From Lachnospiraceae bacterium (GTDB lineage Bacteria > Bacillota > Clostridia > Lachnospirales > Lachnospiraceae), in assembly GCA_015057555.1 (NCBI GenBank), contig SVEC01000007.1:1-64000 (forward strand): 64,000 nt of DNA, read 5' to 3'. Shown piece after piece: positions 1-8,533 of this stretch. How positions within the stretch are numbered: position 1 is the stretch's first letter; every line of letters begins with the position of its first letter. The notes under the pieces are model-generated. The model was given only the letters and a program-made list of their open reading frames with translations. It searched no databases and had not been told where the DNA came from. The position numbers and the translations under genes were made by a program.

Positions 1-497
1 TAGATAAGCTTGAAGTAGCAATGCCAGAATGTCAGGTTGAGAGCTTTATTGAATTTATAGACAGAATGATAGGTGGTATATCGGATATGCTAGTTCCCAT
101 CAAGTATGCTATGCTTGGTATTGTAATGGTAGTAAACATTCTAATTGTTGTTCTTATGCAGAAAATGTTCCTGGTTCGAGAAAAAGGCGAGATGGCTATG
201 CTTAAGTCGGTGGGATTTTCAAATGGCAAGATTATAAGCTGGCAGACAAAAAGAATTGCTATGGTATTATTCCTTGGAGTTGTTCTTGGAACCGTTACTG
301 GTACACCTTTCTCAGAACTTACATCGGGTCAGGTGTTTAAGATGATGGGAGCAAGCAAGATAGTATTTGACATTAATTATCTTGAAGTGTATGTGATATA
401 CCCACTAGCAATATTTGTGGCATCAGTGCTTATGTGTATGGTCACTATGCTTAGCGTTAGAAAGATTACTGTAAATGATATGAATGAGATAGAGTAA
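1..497 (+). CDS. ABC transporter permease, FtsX/MacB type (C-terminal part)
   Basis: The reading frame is open from the window edge, so only the last ~165 residues are present. They show the FtsX-family pattern: a membrane segment, then a cytoplasmic loop with EKGEMAMLKSVGFSNGKI, then two more hydrophobic segments and a short polar tail ending ITVNDMNEIE. In this family the permease transmits ATP-driven movement to an extracellular domain (peptide or lipid export, or antimicrobial peptide resistance). The matching ATPase follows 25 bases downstream, so the pair forms one transporter. The substrate cannot be told from this fragment. Confidence 0.85.
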   Translation, partial: DKLEVAMPECQVESFIEFIDRMIGGISDMLVPIKYAMLGIVMVVNILIVVLMQKMFLVREKGEMAMLKSVGFSNGKIISWQTKRIAMVLFLGVVLGTVTGTPFSELTSGQVFKMMGASKIVFDINYLEVYVIYPLAIFVASVLMCMVTMLSVRKITVNDMNEIE

Positions 498-522
498 GGA
501 TATGATATAGGAGGAAATAGAT

Positions 523-1317
523 ATGGCAACAGCATTAAAGGTAACAGATCTTTGTAAAACATATATAACTAACAAGAGACAAAACAACGTACTAAAAAAT
601 GTTAATTTCCAGATAGAAGAGGGAGAGATGGTAGCTATTATGGGACCATCCGGCTCAGGTAAATCCACACTTTTATACAGCGTATCAGGTATGGATAGAG
701 CTACTGCAGGCACTGTAGTCCTTGGAGATATGGAGATTACTAATTTAAGTGAAAAGGACTTGGCCGATGCAAGACTAAAGTATATGGGCTTTATATTTCA
801 GCAGATGCATATGCTTAAGAACCTTTCTGTTATGGACAACATTATCCTTCCAGCATATGAGGCGACAAAGGATAAGGACGAGAGAAAGAAGATTGATGAT
901 AACTGCAAGAAGCTTATGCACAGATTAGAGATATCGGAGATTGCAGATAATGACATAACTGAGGTTTCAGGCGGACAGCTTCAGCGTGCATGCATCTGTA
1001 GAAGTCTTATCAATAATCCTAAGATAATATTTGCAGATGAGCCAACAGGAGCACTTAACAGAAGCGCATCAGATGAGGTTATGAGCATCCTCAATTCTCT
1101 TAATGATGATGGAACAACCATGATGATTGTAACTCATGATATGAAGGTTGCTGCAAAGTGTAGCAAGGTAATGTATATCGTGGATGGAAACATCAAGGGA
1201 GAACTTTCCCTTGGAAAACTTTCCACTGAGGATAATGGAACAGTTAAGGATATTAAGACTGTAGTTAAAGAAAGAGAAAAGAAGATTAATAACTGGCTCA
1301 GTGATATGGGCTGGTAA
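523..1317 (+). CDS. ABC transporter ATP-binding protein (MacB/LolD-type)
   Basis: 264-residue nucleotide-binding subunit. Visible motifs in order: Walker A GPSGSGKST near residue 42, Q-loop FQQMHMLKN, signature VSGGQLQRA, Walker B IIFADEPTGAL and the switch histidine in VTHD. The C-terminus extends past the core with a Lys/Glu-rich tail (KEREKKINNWLSDMGW). It has a good ribosome site (GGAGG) and follows the FtsX-type permease, so it energises that transporter at the inner face of the membrane. A residue oddity is LNRSASD where most relatives have LDxxSG after Walker B. Two-component genes 1.5 kb downstream could regulate the pair, but that is inference. Confidence 0.93.
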   Translation: MATALKVTDLCKTYITNKRQNNVLKNVNFQIEEGEMVAIMGPSGSGKSTLLYSVSGMDRATAGTVVLGDMEITNLSEKDLADARLKYMGFIFQQMHMLKNLSVMDNIILPAYEATKDKDERKKIDDNCKKLMHRLEISEIADNDITEVSGGQLQRACICRSLINNPKIIFADEPTGALNRSASDEVMSILNSLNDDGTTMMIVTHDMKVAAKCSKVMYIVDGNIKGELSLGKLSTEDNGTVKDIKTVVKEREKKINNWLSDMGW

Positions 1318-1321
1318 TAAT

Positions 1322-1360
1322 AAAAGGTGTAGGGCTTGGATTAAAGTCCTGCACTTTTCT
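1322..1360 (+). terminator. Probable intrinsic terminator after the ABC genes
   Basis: An imperfect stem (AAAAGGTGTAGG with CCTGCACTTTT, one bulged G and one G-U pair) begins just after the ATPase stop codon and ends in TTTTCT. The stem is moderate, so termination may be partial. Confidence 0.45.
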
Positions 1361-1416
1361 AATAATTATATTTATGGTATACTTTCAATAATTATTGTAT
1401 CTGGGAGGGTATTCTT

Positions 1417-1995
1417 ATGAAGAAATTTAAAATTACATTTAACTCACCTGTGGTTTTGGTATTTTCTCTAATATGTTTAGTGTCAACCATCCTTGGTATT
1501 ATTACCAAAGACGAAAGCACTAGAGCATTATTTATGACATACCATTCATCACTTACTAATCCTATGACTTATGTTAGATTTTTCACTCATGTATTTGGAC
1601 ATGCCAATTGGTCACATTTTATGGGTAATATAGCATATATTCTTTTGCTTGGACCACTTCTTGAGGAGAAGTATGGTGCCAAGGATTTGATAGAGGTTAT
1701 AGCACTTACAGGACTTATAACAGGAATTTTGAACTATATATTCTTCCCTAATATAGCTTTGTGTGGAGCTAGTGGTGTAGTATTTGCATTTATATTACTT
1801 TCATCATTTACAAGCTTTAAGCAGGGCGAGATTCCGCTTACATTTATACTTATTGCAGTTATATACATTGGACAGGAAATCTACAGAGGTATCGCCATAG
1901 AGGATAATGTATCTAATCTAGCCCATGTGCTTGGTGGAATCGTAGGAAGTATAGCAGGTTATGTGGGAAATAAGAATGATAAGGCAGCTGCCTAG
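1417..1995 (+). CDS. Rhomboid family intramembrane serine protease
   Basis: 192 residues, almost entirely hydrophobic with about six membrane segments, the minimal bacterial rhomboid size. The family signatures are present: HxxxN in the second segment (SHFMGNIAY), the catalytic serine in GASG (Ser119) and the partner histidine in AHVLGG (His170). Rhomboids cleave single-pass membrane proteins inside the bilayer. No substrate is apparent; the two-segment protein encoded two genes downstream is a speculative candidate. It starts at an ATG behind GGGAGG and is followed closely by the DUF1653 gene. Confidence 0.93.
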   Translation: MKKFKITFNSPVVLVFSLICLVSTILGIITKDESTRALFMTYHSSLTNPMTYVRFFTHVFGHANWSHFMGNIAYILLLGPLLEEKYGAKDLIEVIALTGLITGILNYIFFPNIALCGASGVVFAFILLSSFTSFKQGEIPLTFILIAVIYIGQEIYRGIAIEDNVSNLAHVLGGIVGSIAGYVGNKNDKAAA

Positions 1996-2030
1996 TATAT
2001 TAGTTGTTAAGTGGTAATTAAGGAGTTAAT

Positions 2031-2240
2031 ATGACAGGTTTATATGAGCATTACAAAGGTAATAGATATAAGGTTTTAGGCATTGCTAAGCACAGTGAAA
2101 CCCTAGAGGAGATGGTGGTTTATCAGGCTCAGTACGGAGATTTCGGAATATGGGTTAGACCTAAGGATATGTTCTTTGAAATGGTTGAAGTGGACGGTAA
2201 AACTGTTCCTAGATTTAAGAAGCTAGATGAGTGTAACTAG
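2031..2240 (+). CDS. DUF1653 domain protein
   Basis: 69 residues made up wholly of a DUF1653 domain. The typical opening YEHYKGNRYKVLGIAKHSET is followed by EEMVVYQAQYGDFGIWVRPKDMF, and the length matches single-domain members. The family is small, cytosolic and of unknown function; it is often described as SH3-like from structural comparison. It has an AAGGAG ribosome site and sits 35 bases after the rhomboid gene, so it is probably in the same transcript. Confidence 0.9.
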   Translation: MTGLYEHYKGNRYKVLGIAKHSETLEEMVVYQAQYGDFGIWVRPKDMFFEMVEVDGKTVPRFKKLDECN

Positions 2241-2268
2241 GACAAATTCTTGATATAAGGAGAAAGTT

Positions 2269-2832
2269 ATGGGGAATAAATCACTAAGTGAGCCATGGAG
2301 AATATTTGGGTACATAATACTTGTTGTGTTAGCTATTCTTATAGTTTTTGATGCAACAGTATGGATTGTGTACAAGATACAGTGGAATAAGTATGTGGCA
2401 AACAGTAGAGAGGCCAGAGAGGCAGGATACCCTAATGGTTATAATATCTGTAGCAGACAGGGAAGTATTGTAATAGATGGGAAGGAGTATATTCTTTTTG
2501 AGGCACATCGTAAAGCTATCTTGGATGGCGATTATTATGAGAATCTGATAGTTTCTGTTGATGATGAATATGAGGACAAATATCCTGACAGAAAGGGTAA
2601 TCTCGAGATTTTTGCCAAAAAGCTAGGCTATGTGGATGATAGTAATCAAGAGAGATACACAATTCTTGATATATACCAGATTGATTTGTGCAGACAGCGA
2701 GTTTCAGGAGATTGGTGCTGGAGAGCTTTATTAGTAACTATAATTGCAGCTCCTATACTTTTAGTATCAGGATTAGTGTGGTTGATATATTTTATAATAT
2801 TTAAAAGAAGGATAAAAACATGGCAGACATAA
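2269..2832 (+). CDS. Two-segment membrane protein upstream of a two-component system
   Basis: 187 residues of unrecognised family. A hydrophobic segment lies near residues 11-33 and a second near 150-175, with an extracytoplasmic loop of about 110 residues rich in charged and aromatic residues between them, and a basic C-terminal tail (KRRIKTW). The gene end overlaps the response regulator start by 13 bases, implying translational coupling. A role as an accessory or sensing component for that system is inferred from position only. Confidence 0.75.
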   Translation: MGNKSLSEPWRIFGYIILVVLAILIVFDATVWIVYKIQWNKYVANSREAREAGYPNGYNICSRQGSIVIDGKEYILFEAHRKAILDGDYYENLIVSVDDEYEDKYPDRKGNLEIFAKKLGYVDDSNQERYTILDIYQIDLCRQRVSGDWCWRALLVTIIAAPILLVSGLVWLIYFIIFKRRIKTWQT

Positions 2833-3482
2833 TTATAGTAGAAGATAACGAGGAAATAGGAGGTCTTTTACAGGACTTTCTCATAGCAGAAGGATACGAC
2901 GCTTACCTGGCAACCACAGGAGAGGAAGGGCTAGAGGTATTTGAGTCAGAAGGCACAAAACTATTTATATTAGATATTATGCTTCCTGGCATGGATGGAT
3001 TTGCTGTGTGTGGCAAAATTAGAGAGAAGGACAATACACCTATAATCATAGTAAGTGCAAAGGACAGTAAGGAAGATAAGCTTAATGGTATATTGCTCGG
3101 GGCTGATGATTATATAGAAAAACCATACGACATTGATATACTGCTTGCCAAGGTGCAGGGGATATTTAAGAGAAGATATTCCACTGATGAAATAATATGT
3201 GGAGATATTAAGCTAGATAAGATAGGACATAGAGTATATAAAAAAGGCGAGGAAAAGTCTCTTAATGCCAAGGAATATGCTTTGCTTTTATATCTTATGG
3301 AGAACCAGGATAAGGTAATCTCTAAGGACGAGCTATTTAATAAGATATGGGGATTTGATAGCGATAGTGAGCCACAGACTCTTACAGTACATATTAAGTG
3401 GCTTAGAGAAAAATTAGAAGATGATCCTAAGAAGCCTGAACACATACAAACTGTGTGGGGAGTAGGGTATAGATTCTGTTAG
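2820..3482 (+). CDS. OmpR/PhoB-family response regulator
   Basis: 220 residues. The receiver domain (about 1-115) has the acidic pocket EDN, phospho-acceptor Asp52 in FILDIMLPGMDG, the SAK motif and the LGADDYIEKPYD signature. The C-terminal winged-helix domain ends in the usual WGVGYRF pattern. It binds DNA as a phosphorylation-dependent transcription factor. The histidine kinase follows 76 bases downstream, and the upstream membrane protein gene overlaps its start. Targets are unknown; the ABC genes at the window start are plausible because FtsX-type transporters and OmpR-type systems often pair in Firmicutes. Confidence 0.95.
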   Translation: MADIIIVEDNEEIGGLLQDFLIAEGYDAYLATTGEEGLEVFESEGTKLFILDIMLPGMDGFAVCGKIREKDNTPIIIVSAKDSKEDKLNGILLGADDYIEKPYDIDILLAKVQGIFKRRYSTDEIICGDIKLDKIGHRVYKKGEEKSLNAKEYALLLYLMENQDKVISKDELFNKIWGFDSDSEPQTLTVHIKWLREKLEDDPKKPEHIQTVWGVGYRFC

Positions 3483-3558
3483 AGGAGAAGTATATGCTTA
3501 TGTTTTTACATGGAAGCTGTGAGTAGGTTTGTTGAATTGAAACATAAAGGTACTATAT

Positions 3559-4866
3559 ATGAAAAAGATAGATAGATTATTTATAATTGGAATCTTAATT
3601 TTTTTAGCGTGTATATTGATTGTGAATGTAATAGTTAATCATTATGATTTTTCGGACAATAGCAGAGAGCATAAGGTTGCGCTAAATCGTGTAGAGCAGG
3701 CTATTAGAGCTTATGAAAAGACTGATAATAGAGCACCGGATTCTCTTCAGGAGCTATATTTAGTGTGTAGAATGGAACCATATGGCTGCTTGACTGATTT
3801 AGAGTCAGTGCAAATAGATGGAAATCAGACAGCTATAAGCAGTTTGGTGGAGCATGAAAATGAAGACTACTACATAGTGGTAACAGATAGGTTTATTTAT
3901 AAGATTACATATGTTCCGGCTAGCTCAGATAATAATAGAATTATAATATTTTTAAATGTAGTGCTTGTCATTGTTGGAATTGTCTTGATATGTGTTTATC
4001 TGTATCTTAGAAACAACATATTAAAGCCATTTTACCAATTTTCAGAGCTTCCATATGAGCTTGCCAAGGGTAATATGAATAAGCCACTTGAGGAATCTAA
4101 GAATAAGTACTTTGGTCGCTTTATATGGGGCATGAATATGCTTAGAGAAAATCTTGAGGAGAGCAAGGCTAGGGAGTTAGAGGTTCAGCGAGATAAGAAG
4201 ATGTTACTTCTTTCCTTGTCCCACGATATTAAGACACCACTTAATGCTATATCGCTCTATGCCAAGGCTATCAGCAAAAACCTCTATAAGGATGAGAATA
4301 GGAAAAAAGAGGTGGCAGATAACATAAACCTTAAGGTGGATGAGATAGAAAGCTACATATCAGATATAGTTAAGGCTTCAAGTGAGGATTTCCTTACCTT
4401 TGAGGTTAATAATACTGAAGTTTATACAGGAGAGATTCTAAGCTTTATAGATGACTATTATAGGGATAAGACTGCTCTTAATAACATAGATTTTAAGGTA
4501 GATGATTATAAGAACTGTCTAGTCAATGGTGATAAAGACAGGCTCATAGAGGTCATCCAGAATATAGTGGAGAACGCTATAAAGTACGGTGATGGAAGAC
4601 GTATCTGGATTGAAACAAGTAAAGACGCAGAGGAGTATATTATTAAGATTATCAATACAGGCTGTAAACTTCCTGATAATGAGCTTAGTCACTTGTTTGA
4701 CAGTTTTTTTAGGGGAACCAATGTGGAAAACAAAAATGGCAGTGGATTAGGACTTTACATTTGCCGCCAACTGATGCACCTTATGGAGGGTGAGGTTTTA
4801 GCTGAGATAAAATCCGAAAAGGATGAAAGAGTAATGGAGATTAAGGTTATACTTAAGCTTGTATAA
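3559..4866 (+). CDS. Sensor histidine kinase
   Basis: 435 residues. There are two membrane segments (about 8-26 and 130-150) around a ~100-residue extracytoplasmic sensor region. These are followed by a HAMP-like linker, a coiled-coil run (ENLEESKARELEVQRDKK), the phospho-acceptor His222 in LSLSHDIKTPLNAI, and a HATPase domain with an N-box (IQNIVENAIKYGD) and the G2 box GSGLGLYI. It is the partner of the OmpR-type regulator just upstream. The short sensor region has no recognised ligand domain. Confidence 0.94.
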   Translation: MKKIDRLFIIGILIFLACILIVNVIVNHYDFSDNSREHKVALNRVEQAIRAYEKTDNRAPDSLQELYLVCRMEPYGCLTDLESVQIDGNQTAISSLVEHENEDYYIVVTDRFIYKITYVPASSDNNRIIIFLNVVLVIVGIVLICVYLYLRNNILKPFYQFSELPYELAKGNMNKPLEESKNKYFGRFIWGMNMLRENLEESKARELEVQRDKKMLLLSLSHDIKTPLNAISLYAKAISKNLYKDENRKKEVADNINLKVDEIESYISDIVKASSEDFLTFEVNNTEVYTGEILSFIDDYYRDKTALNNIDFKVDDYKNCLVNGDKDRLIEVIQNIVENAIKYGDGRRIWIETSKDAEEYIIKIINTGCKLPDNELSHLFDSFFRGTNVENKNGSGLGLYICRQLMHLMEGEVLAEIKSEKDERVMEIKVILKLV

Positions 4867-4884
4867 AGTAAAATAAGTAAATAC

Positions 4885-4903
4885 GGAAAATACGATATTT
4901 TCC
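4885..4903. promoter_or_regulatory. Inverted repeat next to the XRE promoter (possible operator)
   Basis: GGAAAATA-cga-TATTTTCC: perfect 8-bp arms around a 3-bp centre, ending one base before the -35 hexamer of the next gene. The position fits autoregulation by the XRE-type repressor, but this is inference. Confidence 0.45.
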
Positions 4904-4904
4904 C

Positions 4905-4933
4905 TTGATATGTTATTCTGTTTATATTATACT
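4905..4933 (+). promoter_or_regulatory. Sigma-A type promoter for the XRE regulator
   Basis: TTGATA, 17-base spacer, TATACT; about 45 bases upstream of the start codon, which has its own AGGAG site. Confidence 0.7.
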
Positions 4934-4977
4934 ACTAATATAGTTATTAAAATACAAAAAGAATAGGAGAAAAGAAT

Positions 4978-5325
4978 ATGATTATTAGCCAGAGAATTTA
5001 CAAGATTATGGAAGATAAGAAGATTTCTCAGATTGAGTTTTCTAGAAAGACTGGCATCTCACAGAGTACAATTAGTGATTGGAGAAGAAAGGGAACTAAT
5101 CCATCAGCTGATAAGCTTATGATTATCTGTGAGGCTCTTGATTGTTCAGTGTATGATCTTCTTCTTGACACAAAGAATAAGAAGCATAAGGAGTACAAGG
5201 CTACAGAGACTGTAGTTATTGATAAGAATTCTAGAGATTATAAGATTATCGAGGCATATAATAAGCTTGAGCTTGATAACCAGAAGAGATTAGAGGGTTA
5301 TCTTGATGCTTTATCAGGCAAGTAA
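4978..5325 (+). CDS. XRE-family helix-turn-helix regulator
   Basis: 115 residues. The N-terminal 60 residues form an HTH_3/Cro-CI domain: KISQIEFSRKTGISQSTISDWRR contains the recognition helix, followed by the typical PSADKLMIICEALDCSVYDLL. The remaining ~50 residues are a charged tail that may mediate dimerisation. It forms a single-gene unit with its own promoter, an inverted repeat beside that promoter and a strong terminator. Targets are unknown beyond likely self-regulation. Confidence 0.92.
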   Translation: MIISQRIYKIMEDKKISQIEFSRKTGISQSTISDWRRKGTNPSADKLMIICEALDCSVYDLLLDTKNKKHKEYKATETVVIDKNSRDYKIIEAYNKLELDNQKRLEGYLDALSGK

Positions 5326-5341
5326 GATATAAGATTAATGA

Positions 5342-5392
5342 TTAAAATGAGTCAATATCTATAAATTAGGTTTGACTCATTTTAATTTTTTT
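5342..5392 (+). terminator. Strong intrinsic terminator after the XRE gene
   Basis: A 14-base arm TTAAAATGAGTCAA pairs perfectly with TTGACTCATTTTAA across a 16-base loop, followed by a run of seven T. Confidence 0.85.
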
Positions 5393-5462
5393 ATAGATGT
5401 AGTATAATTATATTTGAATTTATTGTATATAGATCACATAAATATAAATGGGGATTGATATT

Positions 5463-7580
5463 ATGGAGAAAATGATGATAAAGAAAAAAATGACAAAACT
5501 TTTGATTGTGCTGTGTTTGGTGTTGGGAATATCATTTTCCTATACACCTTCAGTTAGTGCTGCTGGTGGAATGATTAGTCCTATTGAAACATTTGGGGAT
5601 GGGGACGAGCAGGAGGAGCTAAGACATCTTTTGTTTGCGAAGCTTGTATATGATTATTTAGACGGATATCAAGGAAAGACAGTTCAAAAATATGTAAATG
5701 ATAATTCAAGTTTATATTCTGAGGAAATATGGGAAGATTCTGGAGTTACATATCAGGAACTGTATAATCTTACTATTGGTGATTGGACGATATATAACAT
5801 TTGTAACCATAATAGTACTACCGGGTTTTATGCTGTTGCATTTAAGAAGGATAAGAAGGTTATTATTGCTTATCGTGGAAGTGAGATGTTTACAGACGAA
5901 TTTGCTTTAGATGAGAGTAATGACTGGACGGGAACAGATTTTAAGTTTGCTCTATTTAATGAACTTAGTTCTCAGTTTGAGGATGCGGATGCATTTTATA
6001 GGATAATTTTATTTAATCTTGCTATGGAGGGTATTAAAGAAAGTAGGTTAGAAATCACCCTGACTGGGCATTCTCTTGGTGGAGCCTTATGTGCATATGA
6101 GTCATTGAAAAGTGGCTGCTATGGGTATTCCTTTGATGGTGCCTGTGGACATATTATTGATTTGGCATATTATTATGGATATCTTGATATAGATGATTTT
6201 ACAGGAACAGATGACTTAGATAATATACCATTTGTTAACTATACTGATACTACAGGTTATGAGGTGGCAGACCTTATCCAGCATACCAATGCGAACTATA
6301 TGTATCAGATTGATAGAAAAACTAATCTTGAGGGTTTAAATGAATATACTTTGATTCCGAAGACCGTAGATGCTGGTTCTCATATCATATGGTCCACCCT
6401 TAAAGCAGAGGATGGTATGGTAACCTTTACTGATAAAATGGATTCCGGGGCAAATGGATTTACCTATGAGCCATATGGTCCAATATACCTTGATATAACT
6501 AAAAATGTTATAGAAGCAGGAATGGAAAATGTTAACTTTGATACTCCTTGGAATATAATTGATTATGAGAATATTGATTATGAAGAGCTTGCTGGTTCCC
6601 TGACAGGAATTGTAAAGAACGGTCGAGTAGTATTGGCATCATCTCAGGGTGGTGTGGTAACTGCATATGATGATGTGGGAGTAAATAGTGCATTTGACCT
6701 AGATACAGTTATGTATGGCGGTATGGGAGATGACCACCTTATAGGCTATGTGGATGATGATGTACTTATCTCTGGTACAGGTACAGATATTTTAGATGGT
6801 AGTTTGGGAAATGATACCTATGTTATAGACAAGAATCCTGGTAAAGTTACAACTATTAGAGATATTGGTGGCGATAAAACGACTATTATACTTAGAAATA
6901 CCAGTATCACAAAGCTGGATAAGATAAAAGTGGATGGAAGTGGTCGTTTGGAATTAGGTGATAGTCAGTATATAGATATTGATATTGCTACGGAAGCTGA
7001 ACATGTGGAAATTTTTGCATATAATAGTGGAAAACTTAAAACGCTGGGAAGCTTAGCTGACTTGGGTTCAAATGAGGTGAGTAAAATTTATAAGGACTCT
7101 TATTGTAATCAGTTTAAGGGTGATGGTATGAATGTTGTATTTGTAGAAGGTATAAGTACTATAGAGTATGCATCTCCTAATATGACAACTAGAGATACCA
7201 TTACAAATGATGTGGATAGGGCTTCTGATATTGAGGATGCCTGTGATTCTACAGTTACTTACAAGGAATATAGCTGGGGAGTAGCATATGTAGATACAAG
7301 CATGGTTAATCCAAGCATATGTTTAATTGTAGACAATGATGATATTGAAATGGGAAGTACTGTGATGGTTAATTCCAATGAGAAATGTAATCTTGCTGTT
7401 GGAGTTATAGATGAAAACAATTTATTTTTAGGCTGTGACAGAAAGTACAGTTTAAAATTTAAACTCTATGAAGTAAACTTTGAACGAGTTTCAACTAATG
7501 GAAGTGCTCAGGGAGAGGTTGATTGGGTTGATGCCATAGTTGGTGGAATTAGTATATTAGAACAGTGGTTAGGTAATTAA
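5463..7580 (+). CDS. Secreted lipase-like protein with RTX-type calcium-binding repeats
   Basis: 705 residues from the ATG that follows GGGGATT; an in-frame ATG 15 bases earlier overlaps that ribosome site. An N-terminal signal peptide is clear (KKKMTKLL then LIVLCLVLGISF, ending VSAAG). Residues ~40-240 form an alpha/beta-hydrolase region with the lipase nucleophile elbow GHSLGG (Ser204) and a preceding IIAYRGSE strand, as in class 3 lipases and DUF2974 proteins. Around residues 418-460 there are hemolysin-type turns (GGMGDDHLIG, GSLGNDTYVID). The ~240-residue C-terminal region is unrecognised. An esterase gene follows 11 bases downstream, suggesting a shared lipid or ester degradation role. 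The exact substrate is unknown. Confidence 0.8.
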   Translation: MEKMMIKKKMTKLLIVLCLVLGISFSYTPSVSAAGGMISPIETFGDGDEQEELRHLLFAKLVYDYLDGYQGKTVQKYVNDNSSLYSEEIWEDSGVTYQELYNLTIGDWTIYNICNHNSTTGFYAVAFKKDKKVIIAYRGSEMFTDEFALDESNDWTGTDFKFALFNELSSQFEDADAFYRIILFNLAMEGIKESRLEITLTGHSLGGALCAYESLKSGCYGYSFDGACGHIIDLAYYYGYLDIDDFTGTDDLDNIPFVNYTDTTGYEVADLIQHTNANYMYQIDRKTNLEGLNEYTLIPKTVDAGSHIIWSTLKAEDGMVTFTDKMDSGANGFTYEPYGPIYLDITKNVIEAGMENVNFDTPWNIIDYENIDYEELAGSLTGIVKNGRVVLASSQGGVVTAYDDVGVNSAFDLDTVMYGGMGDDHLIGYVDDDVLISGTGTDILDGSLGNDTYVIDKNPGKVTTIRDIGGDKTTIILRNTSITKLDKIKVDGSGRLELGDSQYIDIDIATEAEHVEIFAYNSGKLKTLGSLADLGSNEVSKIYKDSYCNQFKGDGMNVVFVEGISTIEYASPNMTTRDTITNDVDRASDIEDACDSTVTYKEYSWGVAYVDTSMVNPSICLIVDNDDIEMGSTVMVNSNEKCNLAVGVIDENNLFLGCDRKYSLKFKLYEVNFERVSTNGSAQGEVDWVDAIVGGISILEQWLGN

Positions 7581-7591
7581 GGTAGGTTGTT

Positions 7592-8515
7592 ATGACTCGT
7601 AGCGAGATTATAAGAAGAGATTTTAAGAAAAATGATGATATAAGAGATGCAGGACTTAGTACTCCAGAAGCTATAATGAGATTTGATGATATATGTTATG
7701 GTGAGAACGAGACCTGGCATTTGCTTGATGTGTATAGACCAAAATCTGTATCTGGTGAATTACCAGTTATAATTAGTGTTCACGGTGGTGGATGGGTATA
7801 TGGAGATAAGGAAAGATACCAATATTACTGTATGGAATTGGCTCTACAGGGCTTTGCTGTTGTTAATTATACTTATCGCCTGGCACCAGAATACAAATTT
7901 CCTGCACCTATAGAGGACACTGCAAAAGTTTATGAATGGGTACTAGATAATGCCTCGAAATATGAATTTGATGTAAAACACGTATTTGCAGTAGGAGATT
8001 CTGCTGGTGCTCATATATTAGGTATGTATATGGCATTGTTAACTAATATAGAATATGAAAGTATTTTAGTAAAGGATTATGGTATTAATTTGTCTCATAA
8101 AATTGTTACTAGAAGACAAATTGAGAATCTAGACCTTCATGATAGGCAAAAGGAACTGGTGGTTAATGCTGTTGGTTTGAATTGTGGCATATATAAGCTT
8201 GAATCAGGAGATGAACTTTTGTATGATTATTTGGAGAATCATGGTAGTAAGCAGGAACTTGATTATATGGACATAACAAGGTATATTAATAAGGATTTTC
8301 CAGATGCCTATATGATGACTTGTTATGGAGATTTTTTGATGAATCAGCCTAAACATATGATTAGGATCTTTGAAAATGAAAATGTTCCATATGTACATAA
8401 AGTATATGGTTCAGCTGATAATGAGCTTACACACGTTTTTCATTGTGATATAAGAAGTGAAGCTGCAAAGCTTTGTAATAAAGAACAGTGTGAATATTTT
8501 AAGACATTTACATAA
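7592..8515 (+). CDS. Alpha/beta hydrolase (esterase/lipase, HSL-like)
   Basis: 307 residues with the hormone-sensitive-lipase hallmarks: the oxyanion-hole motif HGGGWVYGD near residue 65 and the nucleophile motif GDSAGAH near residue 137. The acidic residue is probably in the YGDFLMN segment and the catalytic histidine in the final LTHVFHCD stretch. It lacks a signal peptide, so it is likely cytosolic. It lies 11 bases after the secreted lipase-like gene, and the two may process the same kind of ester outside and inside the cell (inference). Confidence 0.9.
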   Translation: MTRSEIIRRDFKKNDDIRDAGLSTPEAIMRFDDICYGENETWHLLDVYRPKSVSGELPVIISVHGGGWVYGDKERYQYYCMELALQGFAVVNYTYRLAPEYKFPAPIEDTAKVYEWVLDNASKYEFDVKHVFAVGDSAGAHILGMYMALLTNIEYESILVKDYGINLSHKIVTRRQIENLDLHDRQKELVVNAVGLNCGIYKLESGDELLYDYLENHGSKQELDYMDITRYINKDFPDAYMMTCYGDFLMNQPKHMIRIFENENVPYVHKVYGSADNELTHVFHCDIRSEAAKLCNKEQCEYFKTFT

Positions 8516-8533
8516 TTAGCAGGAGGATTTAAA

